Under the pieces are notes generated by a model. That model worked only from the letters and a program-made list of their open reading frames with translations, was not told the origin of the DNA and made no database searches. The translations under genes and the position numbers were made by a program. From an uncultured Pelagibacteraceae bacterium (GTDB lineage: Bacteria > Pseudomonadota > Alphaproteobacteria > Pelagibacterales > Pelagibacteraceae), in assembly GCA_902558835.1 (NCBI GenBank), contig CACEFK010000003.1:58917-122916 (forward strand): a stretch of DNA of 64,000 nt, in the 5' to 3' direction. Positions 51,920 to 61,049 of this stretch are shown here, in pieces. Within the stretch, counting starts at the first letter, position 1. Each line of letters opens with the position of its first letter.

Positions 51920-54454
51920 TTATTGATTTCTTATTAGAGGATACACTTTAGGATTTAGATATTTTAAGTTTGTTAGCAATATTAAAATTAAAGTAACAAA
52001 GCCAATTGAAAATCCTAAATAAATTAAAACTTTAAAGTCAAACATCCATACTAGCTCAAAAATATTTTCCAAAATAAATTTTGAACCAATCACTGCAAAG
52101 AATATTGCAATTAAAATTACAGATTTAAAAATAATGATGAATTCAATTAACGATGAAAAAACAATTTGTTTTTTTGAAAAACCTAAAATTTTAAAGACTA
52201 AATTTTGATATTCTTTTACTTTTCCTTGAACCATAATTGCACTTGAAATGACAATTAAACCAATAACAATAGTAACTGCTGAAATTAAAGTAACTGCAAT
52301 AAATACTTTATTCAAAACAGCTGTAACTTTAGATAAATAATCTGCAATTTTTATCATTGATAAACTTGGCATAATTTCAAGCATCTCAGTTTCATCAAAT
52401 TTATTTGAATTAAATTTTGCAGTGGCTAAATATTCGTGTGGAATATTTTTTGCAAATTGAGGATTAAATAACATTGCAAAGTTGATGCTTAAATCTCGAT
52501 AATCTACCTCTCTGAAATTAATTACTTTTCCTTGAATTTCACGCCCATAAACATTTAAAGTAAAAATATCACCTAGCTGGATGTTTAAATCTTTAGCAAC
52601 TTTTGCGTCAAGAGATATTTGAAGTTGATCTGGGTTTGATAAATCCCACCATTTACCTTCTAAAATTGGATTATCTTCAGGAACATTTTCCACCCATGAA
52701 GATCTTCGTTCACTACCAATTACCCAGTAACTATCATTATCTGGTTTAATATAGGTGTTAGGATCCACACCATTAATTTTTACAATACCAGAGGATACCA
52801 TTGGCACAATTTCAATAGATGCATTTGGATCCATACTTAAAATACCTTGCTCAAATTTCTCTCTTTCTCCTTTTTGAATACCGACAAAGAAATAATCAGG
52901 TGCAATATCAGGAATAGATTTAGCAATTTCTCTTTGGAAATTTGTACCCACTAAAGCTAATGTTAATAACAAAGTAACCCCTAAGCCAAGAGACATAACT
53001 GTAATGGGAGTTATACTTTTTGTTTGGGTAATATTTTTAATTGAAACTTTTAAAGAAATTATTGGACTAGATTTGAATTTTTTTAGGAAAAAAATGATTA
53101 ATTTTGAAAGTAAGAAAAATACAATTAAACAAACAAAAAAAGCAGCAAAGTAACCCAAGCTATAAGAAGGTTGTTCAGACCCAATTGTGAATAATAAAAT
53201 TAAGATAGATAACAAAACAAAGCTAAGAACAATTGATTTCTTAGAATAATAAAATTGAAGATTCTGAAATACGTTTCTAAATAAATTAGACGCTTTAACT
53301 TGATCAATAGAACTAATTGTTGGAATAGAAAAAATTACCAGAACCAATAATCCTACCAAAAATATTTTTAAAAAATTTAGTAAAGAAAACACTGGATAAA
53401 CATTCAATCCTAGTCCATCAGATAAATATTTATCTGCTATTGGTACAATTAAAAAACTCGACCCATAAGCAATAACAGTGATGATAAATAAAAGTATAAA
53501 TAACTGAAGGTAATATAGTGTTTTAATATTACCTGAATAAAAGCCAACTGCTTTTCTTACAGCTATCGACATGTTGTTTTGATTAATAAAAGAAAGCAGA
53601 GTATTTGCTATTCCAATACCCGCTATCAACATTGCACTGATAGATACAAGAGATAAAAATTGTGAAAAATTATTAATAATTCTCTTTATACCACTTGCAG
53701 AATTTTCAGGATATCTAAGTTTAACTTTTTGATCTTCTTTAAATATTTCTTCAATTCGTTTTTCAATTTCTTCAGGCTTATCATTGTCATTAAACTTTAC
53801 TTTATATTCATAGTTTAAAAAGCTTCCAATACCATTTAGTTTTAAAATTTCTAAAGTTTGTTTTCCTGCTAAAGCCCAATCGCCAAATGCAACAAATCCA
53901 CTTACATCTGGTACTGATTTAATAATTCCAATTACTGTAAAATTTTGATCTTGAACTTTTACTATTTCGTTAATTTTAATATTTAGGGTTTTTGATAAAC
54001 TTTCATTGATCAGGATAGTATTAGGTTCTTTTTGCATTCTTTCATAAGCACCCATTGGTTCATAAACAACATTTCCGTACAAAGGATATTTTTCATCCAC
54101 AGTTTTAATTCTAGTAAATAACGATTTATTTTTTTCTCTGCTAGTAGTTGAAAGCATTGTACTGAACTCAATCATTTGAGAAACATTTGCAAACTCTTTT
54201 ACTTGGTTAACCAGATCTAAATTTCCCTGATTACGATTGTAATCAATTTCTAAATCTCCACCTAAAAGTGCTTTGGCATTATCATTTAGTTCTTTTTTAA
54301 GACTATCTTCAATTGTGAAAATAGCACTTAAGATAAATAAACTTATAAATAGCGTAACAATGATACTAAAAATTTTATGATAATTTCTGCTTAAGTCTTT
54401 TAAGGCATATTTAAAAATCAAACTAAATTCCGAAGGGTTATTTAATTTTTCCAT
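51920..54454 (-). CDS. YbbP-like ABC transporter permease (MacB/FtsX domains)
   Basis: An 844-aa permease with ten or so hydrophobic segments and two FtsX domains around large extracytoplasmic regions. The N-terminal part is LKDLSRNYHKIFSIIVTLFISLF, then GGDLEIDYNRNQGN; the second half has IKNITQTKSITPITVMSLGLGVTLLLTLALVG. This is the layout of YbbP, the partner of the YbbA ATPase and neighbour of tesA. It overlaps the ATPase gene by 17 nt. Probably an exporter or lipid extractor at the inner membrane; substrate unknown. Confidence 0.88.
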   Translation of the reverse strand: MEKLNNPSEFSLIFKYALKDLSRNYHKIFSIIVTLFISLFILSAIFTIEDSLKKELNDNAKALLGGDLEIDYNRNQGNLDLVNQVKEFANVSQMIEFSTMLSTTSREKNKSLFTRIKTVDEKYPLYGNVVYEPMGAYERMQKEPNTILINESLSKTLNIKINEIVKVQDQNFTVIGIIKSVPDVSGFVAFGDWALAGKQTLEILKLNGIGSFLNYEYKVKFNDNDKPEEIEKRIEEIFKEDQKVKLRYPENSASGIKRIINNFSQFLSLVSISAMLIAGIGIANTLLSFINQNNMSIAVRKAVGFYSGNIKTLYYLQLFILLFIITVIAYGSSFLIVPIADKYLSDGLGLNVYPVFSLLNFLKIFLVGLLVLVIFSIPTISSIDQVKASNLFRNVFQNLQFYYSKKSIVLSFVLLSILILLFTIGSEQPSYSLGYFAAFFVCLIVFFLLSKLIIFFLKKFKSSPIISLKVSIKNITQTKSITPITVMSLGLGVTLLLTLALVGTNFQREIAKSIPDIAPDYFFVGIQKGEREKFEQGILSMDPNASIEIVPMVSSGIVKINGVDPNTYIKPDNDSYWVIGSERRSSWVENVPEDNPILEGKWWDLSNPDQLQISLDAKVAKDLNIQLGDIFTLNVYGREIQGKVINFREVDYRDLSINFAMLFNPQFAKNIPHEYLATAKFNSNKFDETEMLEIMPSLSMIKIADYLSKVTAVLNKVFIAVTLISAVTIVIGLIVISSAIMVQGKVKEYQNLVFKILGFSKKQIVFSSLIEFIIIFKSVILIAIFFAVIGSKFILENIFELVWMFDFKVLIYLGFSIGFVTLILILLTNLKYLNPKVYPLIRNQ

Positions 54455-55103
54455 CTTTAATTTTTATTTTTCTTTTAGCTTTGTCTGCAAGTTTAGGGTC
54501 ATGAGTTACCATAATTAAAGAAGAACCCTCTTCTTTAACGTATTTAAATAAAATATTTGCAATCATGATAGAATTTTCAGTATCTAAGTTTCCTGTTGGT
54601 TCATCTGCTAAGATTAGCTCTGGTTTCATCGCAATTGCTCTAGCTATAGCAACTCTTTGCTGTTCACCACCTGACAATTGACTTGGCAAATTATTAAAAC
54701 GATGTTTCAAACCAAATCGATCTAATAAAATTTTAGCTTCTTTTTCTGGATTTTTAAAATTATTAAGTTCAAGCGTTAAAGCAACATTTTCAACTGCTGT
54801 GTAATTAGGAATTAAATAAAACGACTGAAATATTATTCCAATATTTTTTTTTCTTATCTCCGACACTTCATCTTCACTTAGGCCTGTTATTTCTTGATCA
54901 TTAAAAATTATTTTACCAGAGATTGGTTTTTCTAAGCCTCCAATTAACATTATTAAGCTTGTTTTCCCTGAGCCACTTTCTCCAACTACTGAAACAGTTT
55001 CTTTTTTCTTAATATTTAAATCAATATTCTTTAAAACACTGATACTATCTTTACCAGTTTGGTATTTGAGATTTATTTTTTTTAATTTAAGAAGAGCACT
55101 CAT
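54438..55103 (-). CDS. YbbA-like ABC transporter ATP-binding protein (LolD family)
   Basis: An ATPase of about 221 aa from ATG 55103 (MSALLKLKKINLKYQTG); the track's extra 16 residues would run into the divergent tesA gene and are unlikely. Walker A is GESGSGKTS, the signature is LSGGEQQRVAIARAIAMKP and Walker B is LILADEPTGNLD. It energises the YbbP-like permease. Its start codon overlaps that of tesA on the opposite strand by two bases (CATG). Confidence 0.88.
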   Translation of the reverse strand: MSALLKLKKINLKYQTGKDSISVLKNIDLNIKKKETVSVVGESGSGKTSLIMLIGGLEKPISGKIIFNDQEITGLSEDEVSEIRKKNIGIIFQSFYLIPNYTAVENVALTLELNNFKNPEKEAKILLDRFGLKHRFNNLPSQLSGGEQQRVAIARAIAMKPELILADEPTGNLDTENSIMIANILFKYVKEEGSSLIMVTHDPKLADKAKRKIKIKDGKIK

Positions 55104-55713
55104 GAATAAAACTATATTTATTAAAATTTTGATATTCTTTCTAGTGCACATAAACGTAAGTGCAATAGAAAAGGTAGTTTTATTCGGTGATAGTTTGATG
55201 GCTGGTTATGGATTACCTAAAGAACATCATTTATCAATAGTTTTAGAAAACAATCTTAAGCAAGTTGGGTTAAATATTAAAGTCATTAATGGAAGTGTCT
55301 CAGGTAGCACGTCATCAGGTGGATTGAATAGAGCAGATTGGAGTTTATCAGAGCCAGGTATTGATTTAATTATTTTAGGATTAGGAGCTAATGATATGCT
55401 TAGAGGAATTCAACCAGAAGAAACAGAAAGAAATTTAGAACAAATAATAAAAGTTGCTCAGAATAAAAAAATTAAAATTATTTTAGCTGGAATGGCAGCG
55501 CCAGACACACACGGGGAAAAATATAAAAAAGAGTTTGATGCTATTTATCCAAAGTTATCAAAAAAGTATAATTTAGCATTAATCCCATTTCTTCTTGAAG
55601 GTGTGGCACTTAATCCAAGTTTGAATCAACAAGACGGTATACACCCCAATAAAGATGGAACAATTAAAGTAAGTGAAACAATAAAAAAAAGTATTATTAA
55701 TGTAATTAATTAA
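55102..55713 (+). CDS. tesA: TesA-like periplasmic GDSL esterase/lysophospholipase
   Basis: A SGNH/GDSL hydrolase of about 203 aa from ATG 55102 (MNKTIFIKILIFFLVHINVSA, a signal peptide). Catalytic blocks are VVLFGDSLMAGYGL (Ser), NGSVSGSTSSGGLNR, GANDMLRG and DGIHPNKDG (Asp and His). It matches E. coli TesA (thioesterase I/protease I/lysophospholipase L1), which also sits divergent from ybbA-ybbP. The ORF track begins 12 codons earlier, inside ybbA, which is unlikely. Confidence 0.88.
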   Translation: MNKTIFIKILIFFLVHINVSAIEKVVLFGDSLMAGYGLPKEHHLSIVLENNLKQVGLNIKVINGSVSGSTSSGGLNRADWSLSEPGIDLIILGLGANDMLRGIQPEETERNLEQIIKVAQNKKIKIILAGMAAPDTHGEKYKKEFDAIYPKLSKKYNLALIPFLLEGVALNPSLNQQDGIHPNKDGTIKVSETIKKSIINVIN

Positions 55714-56169
55714 ATGAAAATCTTTCTATTAATATTTAGCTTATTATGTTGTCTTAGTTTTGCTCAAGCTCAAAATACAAATGTTACTATAAATTCTGAT
55801 TTGAACTTAAATTGTAAATTTGAAAAAGTAATTTTAAAAAATTCAGATCATAACTTTGAATCTTTCACAAAAGATCAAATTAAAAGAAAAGATATTAACA
55901 AGATAATAATAGAGTCTAAAATACCAGACCTTCTAAATGTTAAAAATTTATCAGAATTTTTTAATACAATTGATTTGGAGGTTAAAATTTCGAATAAGGA
56001 TATATTCTTAATTCAAGCATTCGATAAAGAGAGGAATTATTCTGAGTCTGCAGTCTATACTAGAAAAACAGGCGAACTTATTCACGAAATCACAACCAAT
56101 ATAAAACAAGAGGAAAAAGAAAAAGATATTTCTTTTTATAGTTGTAAAAATAACAACAAAGACACTTAA
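55714..56169 (+). CDS. secreted protein of unknown function
   Basis: A 151-aa protein directly after tesA with no gap. It has a signal peptide (MKIFLLIFSLLCCLSFAQA) and a mature domain rich in Lys, Asn, Ile and Asp with two cysteines (NLNCKFEKV, FYSCKNN), one near each end, perhaps forming a disulfide. No family recognised. Close packing suggests cotranscription with tesA. Confidence 0.6.
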   Translation: MKIFLLIFSLLCCLSFAQAQNTNVTINSDLNLNCKFEKVILKNSDHNFESFTKDQIKRKDINKIIIESKIPDLLNVKNLSEFFNTIDLEVKISNKDIFLIQAFDKERNYSESAVYTRKTGELIHEITTNIKQEEKEKDISFYSCKNNNKDT

Positions 56170-56209
56170 GACCAAAGACTCTAATTCTAATATTTGATAA
56201 TATCTAAGT

Positions 56210-56758
56210 ATGAAGAAGGTATTCCTAGTAATTTTGTTTTATTTATTTTCGCAGGTTATCTCTCTAGCGAATGAAAGAGATACTAGATTGAACCAATTGT
56301 TTAATGAGCTGAAAGCAAATAAATCAAAAGTAGCTTTTATAATTGAACAAGAAATTTGGGCTTTATGGAGCACTCATCCAACAGATGAAAAACTTACTGC
56401 AAGATTAGAGGAGGGTTCTCAATTTGTGAGAGATCAAAACTATCTAAAAGCAAAAGATATTTTTACTGAAGTTATTAATCTTGATCAAAATTGGGCTGAG
56501 GCGTGGAATAAAAGAGCAACTGTGCTTTATATGCTAGGAGAATTTCAAAAGTCACAAAATGATATAGATCAAGTATTAGCCTTAGAACAAAGACACTTTG
56601 GAGCTTTAGCAGGGCAGGGTTTAGTAAATATTCAGCTAAAGAATTATGAAAAAGCAATAAGAAGTTATGAGCAAGCGCAAGAAATTTACCCTGCTATGAG
56701 ATCACCAAAAATAATGATTAAGCAAATAGAAGAATTAATGAAACAACAAACAATATAA
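56210..56758 (+). CDS. exported TPR-repeat protein
   Basis: A 182-aa protein with a signal peptide (MKKVFLVILFYLFSQVISLA) and tetratricopeptide repeats at about residues 70-170: QNYLKAKDIFTEVINLDQNWAEAWNKRATVLYMLGEFQKSQNDIDQVLALEQRHFGALAGQGLVNIQLKNYEKAIRSYEQAQEIYP. It resembles short periplasmic TPR proteins of alphaproteobacteria. A role in protein-protein contacts is likely; nothing more specific. The stop overlaps the next ATG by one base. Confidence 0.8.
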   Translation: MKKVFLVILFYLFSQVISLANERDTRLNQLFNELKANKSKVAFIIEQEIWALWSTHPTDEKLTARLEEGSQFVRDQNYLKAKDIFTEVINLDQNWAEAWNKRATVLYMLGEFQKSQNDIDQVLALEQRHFGALAGQGLVNIQLKNYEKAIRSYEQAQEIYPAMRSPKIMIKQIEELMKQQTI

Positions 56759-57378
56759 TGTGTGGAAGATACGTAGTAAAAAACCCCGTAACAAAAACAA
56801 ATAAATTAGTAAAATCTGCAATTCAGGTTGAAGATACTGAAAACTATAACGCTCATCCATATCAAAAACTACCTGTAATAAAAAAATATAAAAATGGAAA
56901 TACTTTAGAAAATCTACAATGGGGTTTAGTTCCAGGATGGGCTAAAGACAAAGATTTTAAAGCTTTGATTAATGCAAGACTTGAGACTATTGATGAAAAA
57001 GTTTCATTTAAAAAATTGATAAAAAACAACCGATGTGTTGCAGTTGCAGATGGTTTTTATGAGTGGAAAAGGGAAGAGAAAGAAAAAACTCCTCATTATT
57101 TTACCCGTGAAGATACAAATCCTATTTTTTTTGCCGGTATCTTTGAAAATGATCAGTTTTGTTTAATTACAGAGGAAGCAAAAGAAAATATAAGTGAAAT
57201 TCATCACAGACAACCAGTTATTTTAAATCAAGCTGATATTAATCGTTATTTAAATTTAGAATTACAAGGTTCAGCGTTTTTAAAAGAACGTAAAATTCCA
57301 AATTTAATTTTTCATGAAGTTTCAAAAGATGTTAATAAACCCACAAATAACAGCGCTTCTCTTATTCAAAAAGTATAA
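56758..57378 (+). CDS. SRAP (SOS response-associated peptidase, YedK/HMCES family)
   Basis: A 206-aa SRAP protein. The catalytic cysteine is residue 2 (MCGRYVV), exposed after Met removal. Other family motifs are NYNAHPYQKLPVI, LQWGLVPGWAKD, INARLETIDEK, VADGFYEWKREE with the conserved glutamate, and the late histidine in IHHRQPVIL, which carries Gln in place of the usual Met. SRAP proteins form a stable thiazolidine crosslink with abasic sites in single-stranded DNA. The ATG overlaps the TPR stop (TAATG), ends 2 bp from the convergent helicase. Confidence 0.92.
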   Translation: MCGRYVVKNPVTKTNKLVKSAIQVEDTENYNAHPYQKLPVIKKYKNGNTLENLQWGLVPGWAKDKDFKALINARLETIDEKVSFKKLIKNNRCVAVADGFYEWKREEKEKTPHYFTREDTNPIFFAGIFENDQFCLITEEAKENISEIHHRQPVILNQADINRYLNLELQGSAFLKERKIPNLIFHEVSKDVNKPTNNSASLIQKV

Positions 57379-57380
57379 CT

Positions 57381-58676
57381 TTATTTACGTTTATTTTTCT
57401 TAAATCTAAAATTTTTAGGTCTTTTTCTATTTTTAAATTTTCTTTTATTATTTTTATTATCGAATTTTTTAAATTTCTTTTTTTTACTTAATTTATTACT
57501 AGAAAATTTCTTTTTAAATTTATTTTTAAATTTATTATTTTTATTAAATTTCTTTCCTTTTTGATTATTTGGTTTTGCTTCTTCTTTAACTTTAAAATCT
57601 GGATCAATTAGTTTTTGGATAGATCTCCACATATTTCTATCGTTGCTAGTTAAAAAGGTTAAAGCTGAACCATCTTTTCCAGCTCTACCAGTTCTTCCTA
57701 TTCGATGAATATAATCTTCTGGTACCTGTGGAAGATCATAATTAATTACATGTTTTATAACCGGTATATCCAAACCTCTTGCAGCTACATCAGTTGCAAC
57801 TAAAATTCTACTGTTACCATTTCTAAAACCTCTAATTACACGATCTCTTTTACTTTGTCTTAGATTTCCATGGATAGCATCAGCTTTATGTCCATCATAT
57901 TTTAATCGCTTAACTATTTTATCAGCACCATGTTTAGTCTTCACAAAAACTAAAATAGAACCACCTCTCTCAACTAACTGATTTATCAGTTCATGATATT
58001 TTTTATCAGGTGTAATTTGAAAAGTTTCTTGTTTAATTTTTTTAATTGGTGTTGATAAAGATCCAACAGAAACTCTTTCAGGATTATTAAGATATTTTTG
58101 TGAAATTTTTAAAATATTTTCAGGTAAAGTAGCTGAAAATAATAATGTTTGATGTTTTTTTGGCACGAATTTTAAAATCAATTCAATTTGCGGGGTAAAA
58201 CCCATATCTAACATTCGATCAGTTTCATCAAGAACCAGGTAATTTACTTTTGATAGGTTTAAACTTTTACGCTCAATGTGATCATTAATTCTTCCTGGCG
58301 TTCCAACTATAATTCTTGCTCTTTTATTTAATTGTCTTAGCTGTTTTTGCATACTCTCGCCACCAATTAAAAGGGCATTTCCAATTCCTATTTCTCTAAC
58401 ATTCAGTTTTAAAACTGTTTCCATTACTTGAGTTGCAAGTTCTCTTGTTGGACAAATAATTAGAGCCATCGCTTGCTTGTCTTTAAGAAGTTTATTGATC
58501 ATTGGAATAGTAAACGCTAAGGTTTTACCCGTACCTGTTTGTGCAGTACCTAGAACATCTTTTCCTTCTAAACTAATTGGTATCGATTGACTTTGAATAG
58601 GTGTTGGAACTTTAAAATCAGCTAATTCAATTGATTTTTTTAGTTTGTTTTCGATATTGAGATCAGAGAAATTCAT
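57381..58676 (-). CDS. DEAD-box RNA helicase (RhlE-like) with Lys/Asn/Phe-rich tail
   Basis: A 431-aa DEAD-box helicase. Motifs: Q-motif PTPIQSQSIPI, motif I AQTGTGKT, Ia PTRELATQ, II is VLDETDR (DETD variant of DEAD), III SAT, then VATDVAARGLDIP and HRIGRTGRAGK. The last 75 residues or so are a low-complexity basic tail (FNKNNKFKNKFKKKF..), where many RhlE/DeaD helicases have an Arg-Gly tail. It probably unwinds RNA in ribosome assembly or cold adaptation. Identity as RhlE versus another group is not certain. Confidence 0.88.
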   Translation of the reverse strand: MNFSDLNIENKLKKSIELADFKVPTPIQSQSIPISLEGKDVLGTAQTGTGKTLAFTIPMINKLLKDKQAMALIICPTRELATQVMETVLKLNVREIGIGNALLIGGESMQKQLRQLNKRARIIVGTPGRINDHIERKSLNLSKVNYLVLDETDRMLDMGFTPQIELILKFVPKKHQTLLFSATLPENILKISQKYLNNPERVSVGSLSTPIKKIKQETFQITPDKKYHELINQLVERGGSILVFVKTKHGADKIVKRLKYDGHKADAIHGNLRQSKRDRVIRGFRNGNSRILVATDVAARGLDIPVIKHVINYDLPQVPEDYIHRIGRTGRAGKDGSALTFLTSNDRNMWRSIQKLIDPDFKVKEEAKPNNQKGKKFNKNNKFKNKFKKKFSSNKLSKKKKFKKFDNKNNKRKFKNRKRPKNFRFKKNKRK

Positions 58677-58761
58677 TATGTAGGTAAAGATATATATATT
58701 TAAGTAATTAAGTGTCTGCTTATATCTATTTGTACCAAATACAACAAATAGTTTGAAAATA

Positions 58762-59247
58762 TTAATCTCTAAAATTTACAAAGTCTATTGGAAGACCAAT
58801 ATCAATTCCTTTGATTGCTGTTATAGCTTCTTGAAGATCATCTTTCTTTTTACCATCTACTCTTAATTCATCACCTTGGATTTTAATTTGAATTTTAAGT
58901 TTTAGTTTTTTGATATCAGCAATAACTTTTTTAGCATTTTCTTGGGTAATTCCTTCTTTTAATTCACTTATTTGTCTAATAGATCCTCCTGATGCTCCTT
59001 CAGAACTTTTAACTTCTAAAACCCTTGGATCTACTTTTCGTCTAACCAAATGTGTTTGTAATAATTCATTTACTTGCTTTAATTTTAATTCATCAGGCGC
59101 ATTAGTAGTGACTGATTTATCTTTTCTTTCAATTGAAATATGAAGTCCTTTAAAATCATAACGATTACTGATTTCTCTCATACAATTAGCTAAAGCATTA
59201 TCAAATTCTTGATAATTAATTTCGCTTATCACATCAAATGAAGGCAT
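58762..59247 (-). CDS. YajQ family nucleotide-binding protein
   Basis: A 161-aa YajQ/DUF520 protein. Family features are MPSFDVISEINYQEFDNALANCMREISNRYDFKG at the N-terminus and VKSSEGASGGSIRQISELKEGITQENAKKVIADIKKLKLKIQIKIQGDELRVDGKKKDDLQ in the C-terminal half. Length is normal for the family (about 160). YajQ proteins bind nucleotides (cyclic di-GMP in some species) or RNA; the role here is unknown. It is monocistronic by layout. Confidence 0.93.
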   Translation of the reverse strand: MPSFDVISEINYQEFDNALANCMREISNRYDFKGLHISIERKDKSVTTNAPDELKLKQVNELLQTHLVRRKVDPRVLEVKSSEGASGGSIRQISELKEGITQENAKKVIADIKKLKLKIQIKIQGDELRVDGKKKDDLQEAITAIKGIDIGLPIDFVNFRD

Positions 59248-59358
59248 GAATATATTATACAGTATTAATGATGAAAATTTAAACTAAATTATAAAATTTA
59301 GTAATAATAAGGCATTTTAGCTTATTGAGTTAATTGTAAATAATATTATATTTAAGTC

Positions 59359-60471
59359 ATGCTTAGTTATATCATTCCATTTTTAATACTTATCTTAGTA
59401 GTCGTTTTTATACATGAATATGGACACTATTATTTTGCAAGAAAATATGGAGTAGGTGTTACAGATTTTTCAATCGGTTTTGGTAAAGAGTTATTTGGTT
59501 GGAATGATAAATCAGGCACAAGATGGAAAATATGTGCAATTCCTCTAGGTGGATATGTAAAATTTTTTGGAGATAGGAATGTTTATTCACAAGAGGACCA
59601 TCAAGAAATATTAGAAAAATATAACGAAGAAGAACGGGAAAAATTATTTATTTTAAAACCTTTATACCAAAGAGTTTTAATTGTATTTGGCGGTCCTTTA
59701 GCTAATTTTTTACTAGCTTTAGTAATATTTTTTTCAATTTATACTTTTGTAGGTAAAGATTTTACTCCTGCAGTCATAAATGAAGTTCAAAAAGATAGTC
59801 CAGCAATGGTAGGAGGGCTAAAAGCTGAGGATATAATTTTAGAAATAGACGGTAATGAAGTTAAAAGCATTATGGAAGTTTCAAAATTTATCACGATGTC
59901 TACTGGTGATTTTATAGATTTCAAAGTTAAGCGTTCCTATGATGAATTAATACTAAAAGTAAAACCCAATATAGTTGAAGGTGATGACGGATTGGGAAAT
60001 AAAATTAATAAAAGAATGGTTGGTATTAAGCTTGGTGCTTATAATAATAAAGTTAACCATGTTAAATTAGGACCTGCTCAGGCTTTATATCATGCAGGTT
60101 ATGAAGTTTATTTTGTAAGCGTTTCCTCATTAAAATACATCGGAGGAATGATTTTAGGTAAAGCAGATACTTCTCAATTAGGAGGACCAATTAGAATTGC
60201 TAAAATTTCTGGAAAAGTTGCAACGTTCGGAGTGTTGGCTTTCATTAGTATGATGGCTTATATTTCAATAAGTTTGGGTCTTATTAATCTATTTCCAATA
60301 CCGATGTTAGATGGAGGACATTTAATGTTTTATGCATTTGAGAAAGTTTTAGGCCGACCTTTGTCTCAAAAAACTCAAGAAGGTTTTTTTCGAATCGGAT
60401 TGTTTTTGTTGCTATCATTGATGTTTTTCACCACATTTAATGATCTAAAAGACCTAGGTTTATTTAGATAA
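59359..60471 (+). CDS. rseP: site-2 zinc metalloprotease RseP
   Basis: A 370-aa membrane protease. The zinc motif is HEYGH in VVVFIHEYGHYYFARKYGVGVTDFSIGFG (near residues 19-23), followed by a PDZ domain (SPAMVGGLKAEDIILEIDGNEV) and the third ligand motif IPMLDGGHLMFY near residue 313. Four membrane segments are visible. It cleaves anti-sigma factors or signal-peptide remnants within the membrane. The usual dxr/bamA neighbours are not here; the next gene is HU. Confidence 0.93.
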   Translation: MLSYIIPFLILILVVVFIHEYGHYYFARKYGVGVTDFSIGFGKELFGWNDKSGTRWKICAIPLGGYVKFFGDRNVYSQEDHQEILEKYNEEEREKLFILKPLYQRVLIVFGGPLANFLLALVIFFSIYTFVGKDFTPAVINEVQKDSPAMVGGLKAEDIILEIDGNEVKSIMEVSKFITMSTGDFIDFKVKRSYDELILKVKPNIVEGDDGLGNKINKRMVGIKLGAYNNKVNHVKLGPAQALYHAGYEVYFVSVSSLKYIGGMILGKADTSQLGGPIRIAKISGKVATFGVLAFISMMAYISISLGLINLFPIPMLDGGHLMFYAFEKVLGRPLSQKTQEGFFRIGLFLLLSLMFFTTFNDLKDLGLFR

Positions 60472-60628
60472 TTCACATTTTAAATCGTTTAAAAAAGTCA
60501 ATAAATCCAACGTTTATTTATGTTTTTACAAGATATTGTGTGTTTTAAAAAACTAAACACTAAAAAAAAGCTTGATTTATCAACGTTTATGGGAAGTATA
60601 AATATTAACCAACAAAACCGGAGCTAAA

Positions 60629-60904
60629 ATGAACAAAAAACAACTAATTGCTAAGCTTTCTGGCTCATTAAATTTGAGCAAAGCAGATGCTGAGCGAACT
60701 TTTGATACAATTACCAACACTATTTTAGATGCTCTAAAAGGTGATGACTCAGTAAAAATTGCTGGGTTTGGTACGTACAAAGTAGCTAAGAGAAAAGCAA
60801 GAGTTGGAAGAAACCCAAGAACGGGTGAGCAGATTCAAATCGCTGCTTCTCAAAAGGTAAAATTCTTACCAGCTAAAGCTTTAAAAGAAGTATTCAACAG
60901 ATAA
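60629..60904 (+). CDS. HU-family DNA-binding protein
   Basis: A 91-aa HU-type histone-like protein: MNKKQLIAKLSGSLNLSKADAERTFDTITNTILDALKGDDSVKIAGFGTYKVAKRKARVGRNPRTGEQIQIAASQKVKFLPAK. The GRNPRTGE arm is the DNA-binding ribbon with its intercalating proline. It may be the chromosomal HU or an IHF-like relative; the sequence reads as HU. GGAGC precedes the ATG by 6 nt. The 157-bp upstream gap has no gene and should hold its promoter. Confidence 0.93.
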   Translation: MNKKQLIAKLSGSLNLSKADAERTFDTITNTILDALKGDDSVKIAGFGTYKVAKRKARVGRNPRTGEQIQIAASQKVKFLPAKALKEVFNR

Positions 60905-60915
60905 TATTTTTTTTT

Positions 60916-60953
60916 AACAGCCCTAACGTTTTAAAAACACGTTCAGGGCTGTT
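60916..60953 (+). other. GC-rich hairpin after the HU gene (no U-tract)
   Basis: AACAGCCCT pairs with AGGGCTGTT, and inside it AACGT pairs with ACGTT around one bulged C, giving a stem of about 14 pairs. It lies 11 bp after the HU stop, behind a T-run. The 3' side is ACTATATG, not T-rich, so it is not a standard intrinsic terminator; it may protect the 3' end. Confidence 0.6.
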
Positions 60954-60957
60954 ACTA

Positions 60958-60974
60958 TATGCAAAAACTGCATA
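60958..60974. promoter_or_regulatory. inverted repeat TATGCA-N5-TGCATA upstream of amtB 1
   Basis: Perfect 6-bp inverted repeat with a 5-bp spacer, 75 bp upstream of the first amtB. The spacing resembles nitrogen-regulator operators (TGCAC-N5-GTGCA class). A similar ATGCT-N5-AGCAT repeat precedes the second amtB. Confidence 0.4.
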
Positions 60975-61049
60975 GCCAATTTTCCTAATCAGCGTTAGTT
61001 TTAAAAATTAATAAAACTATAAGACATCACTTAAACAAGTGGAGGTCTA

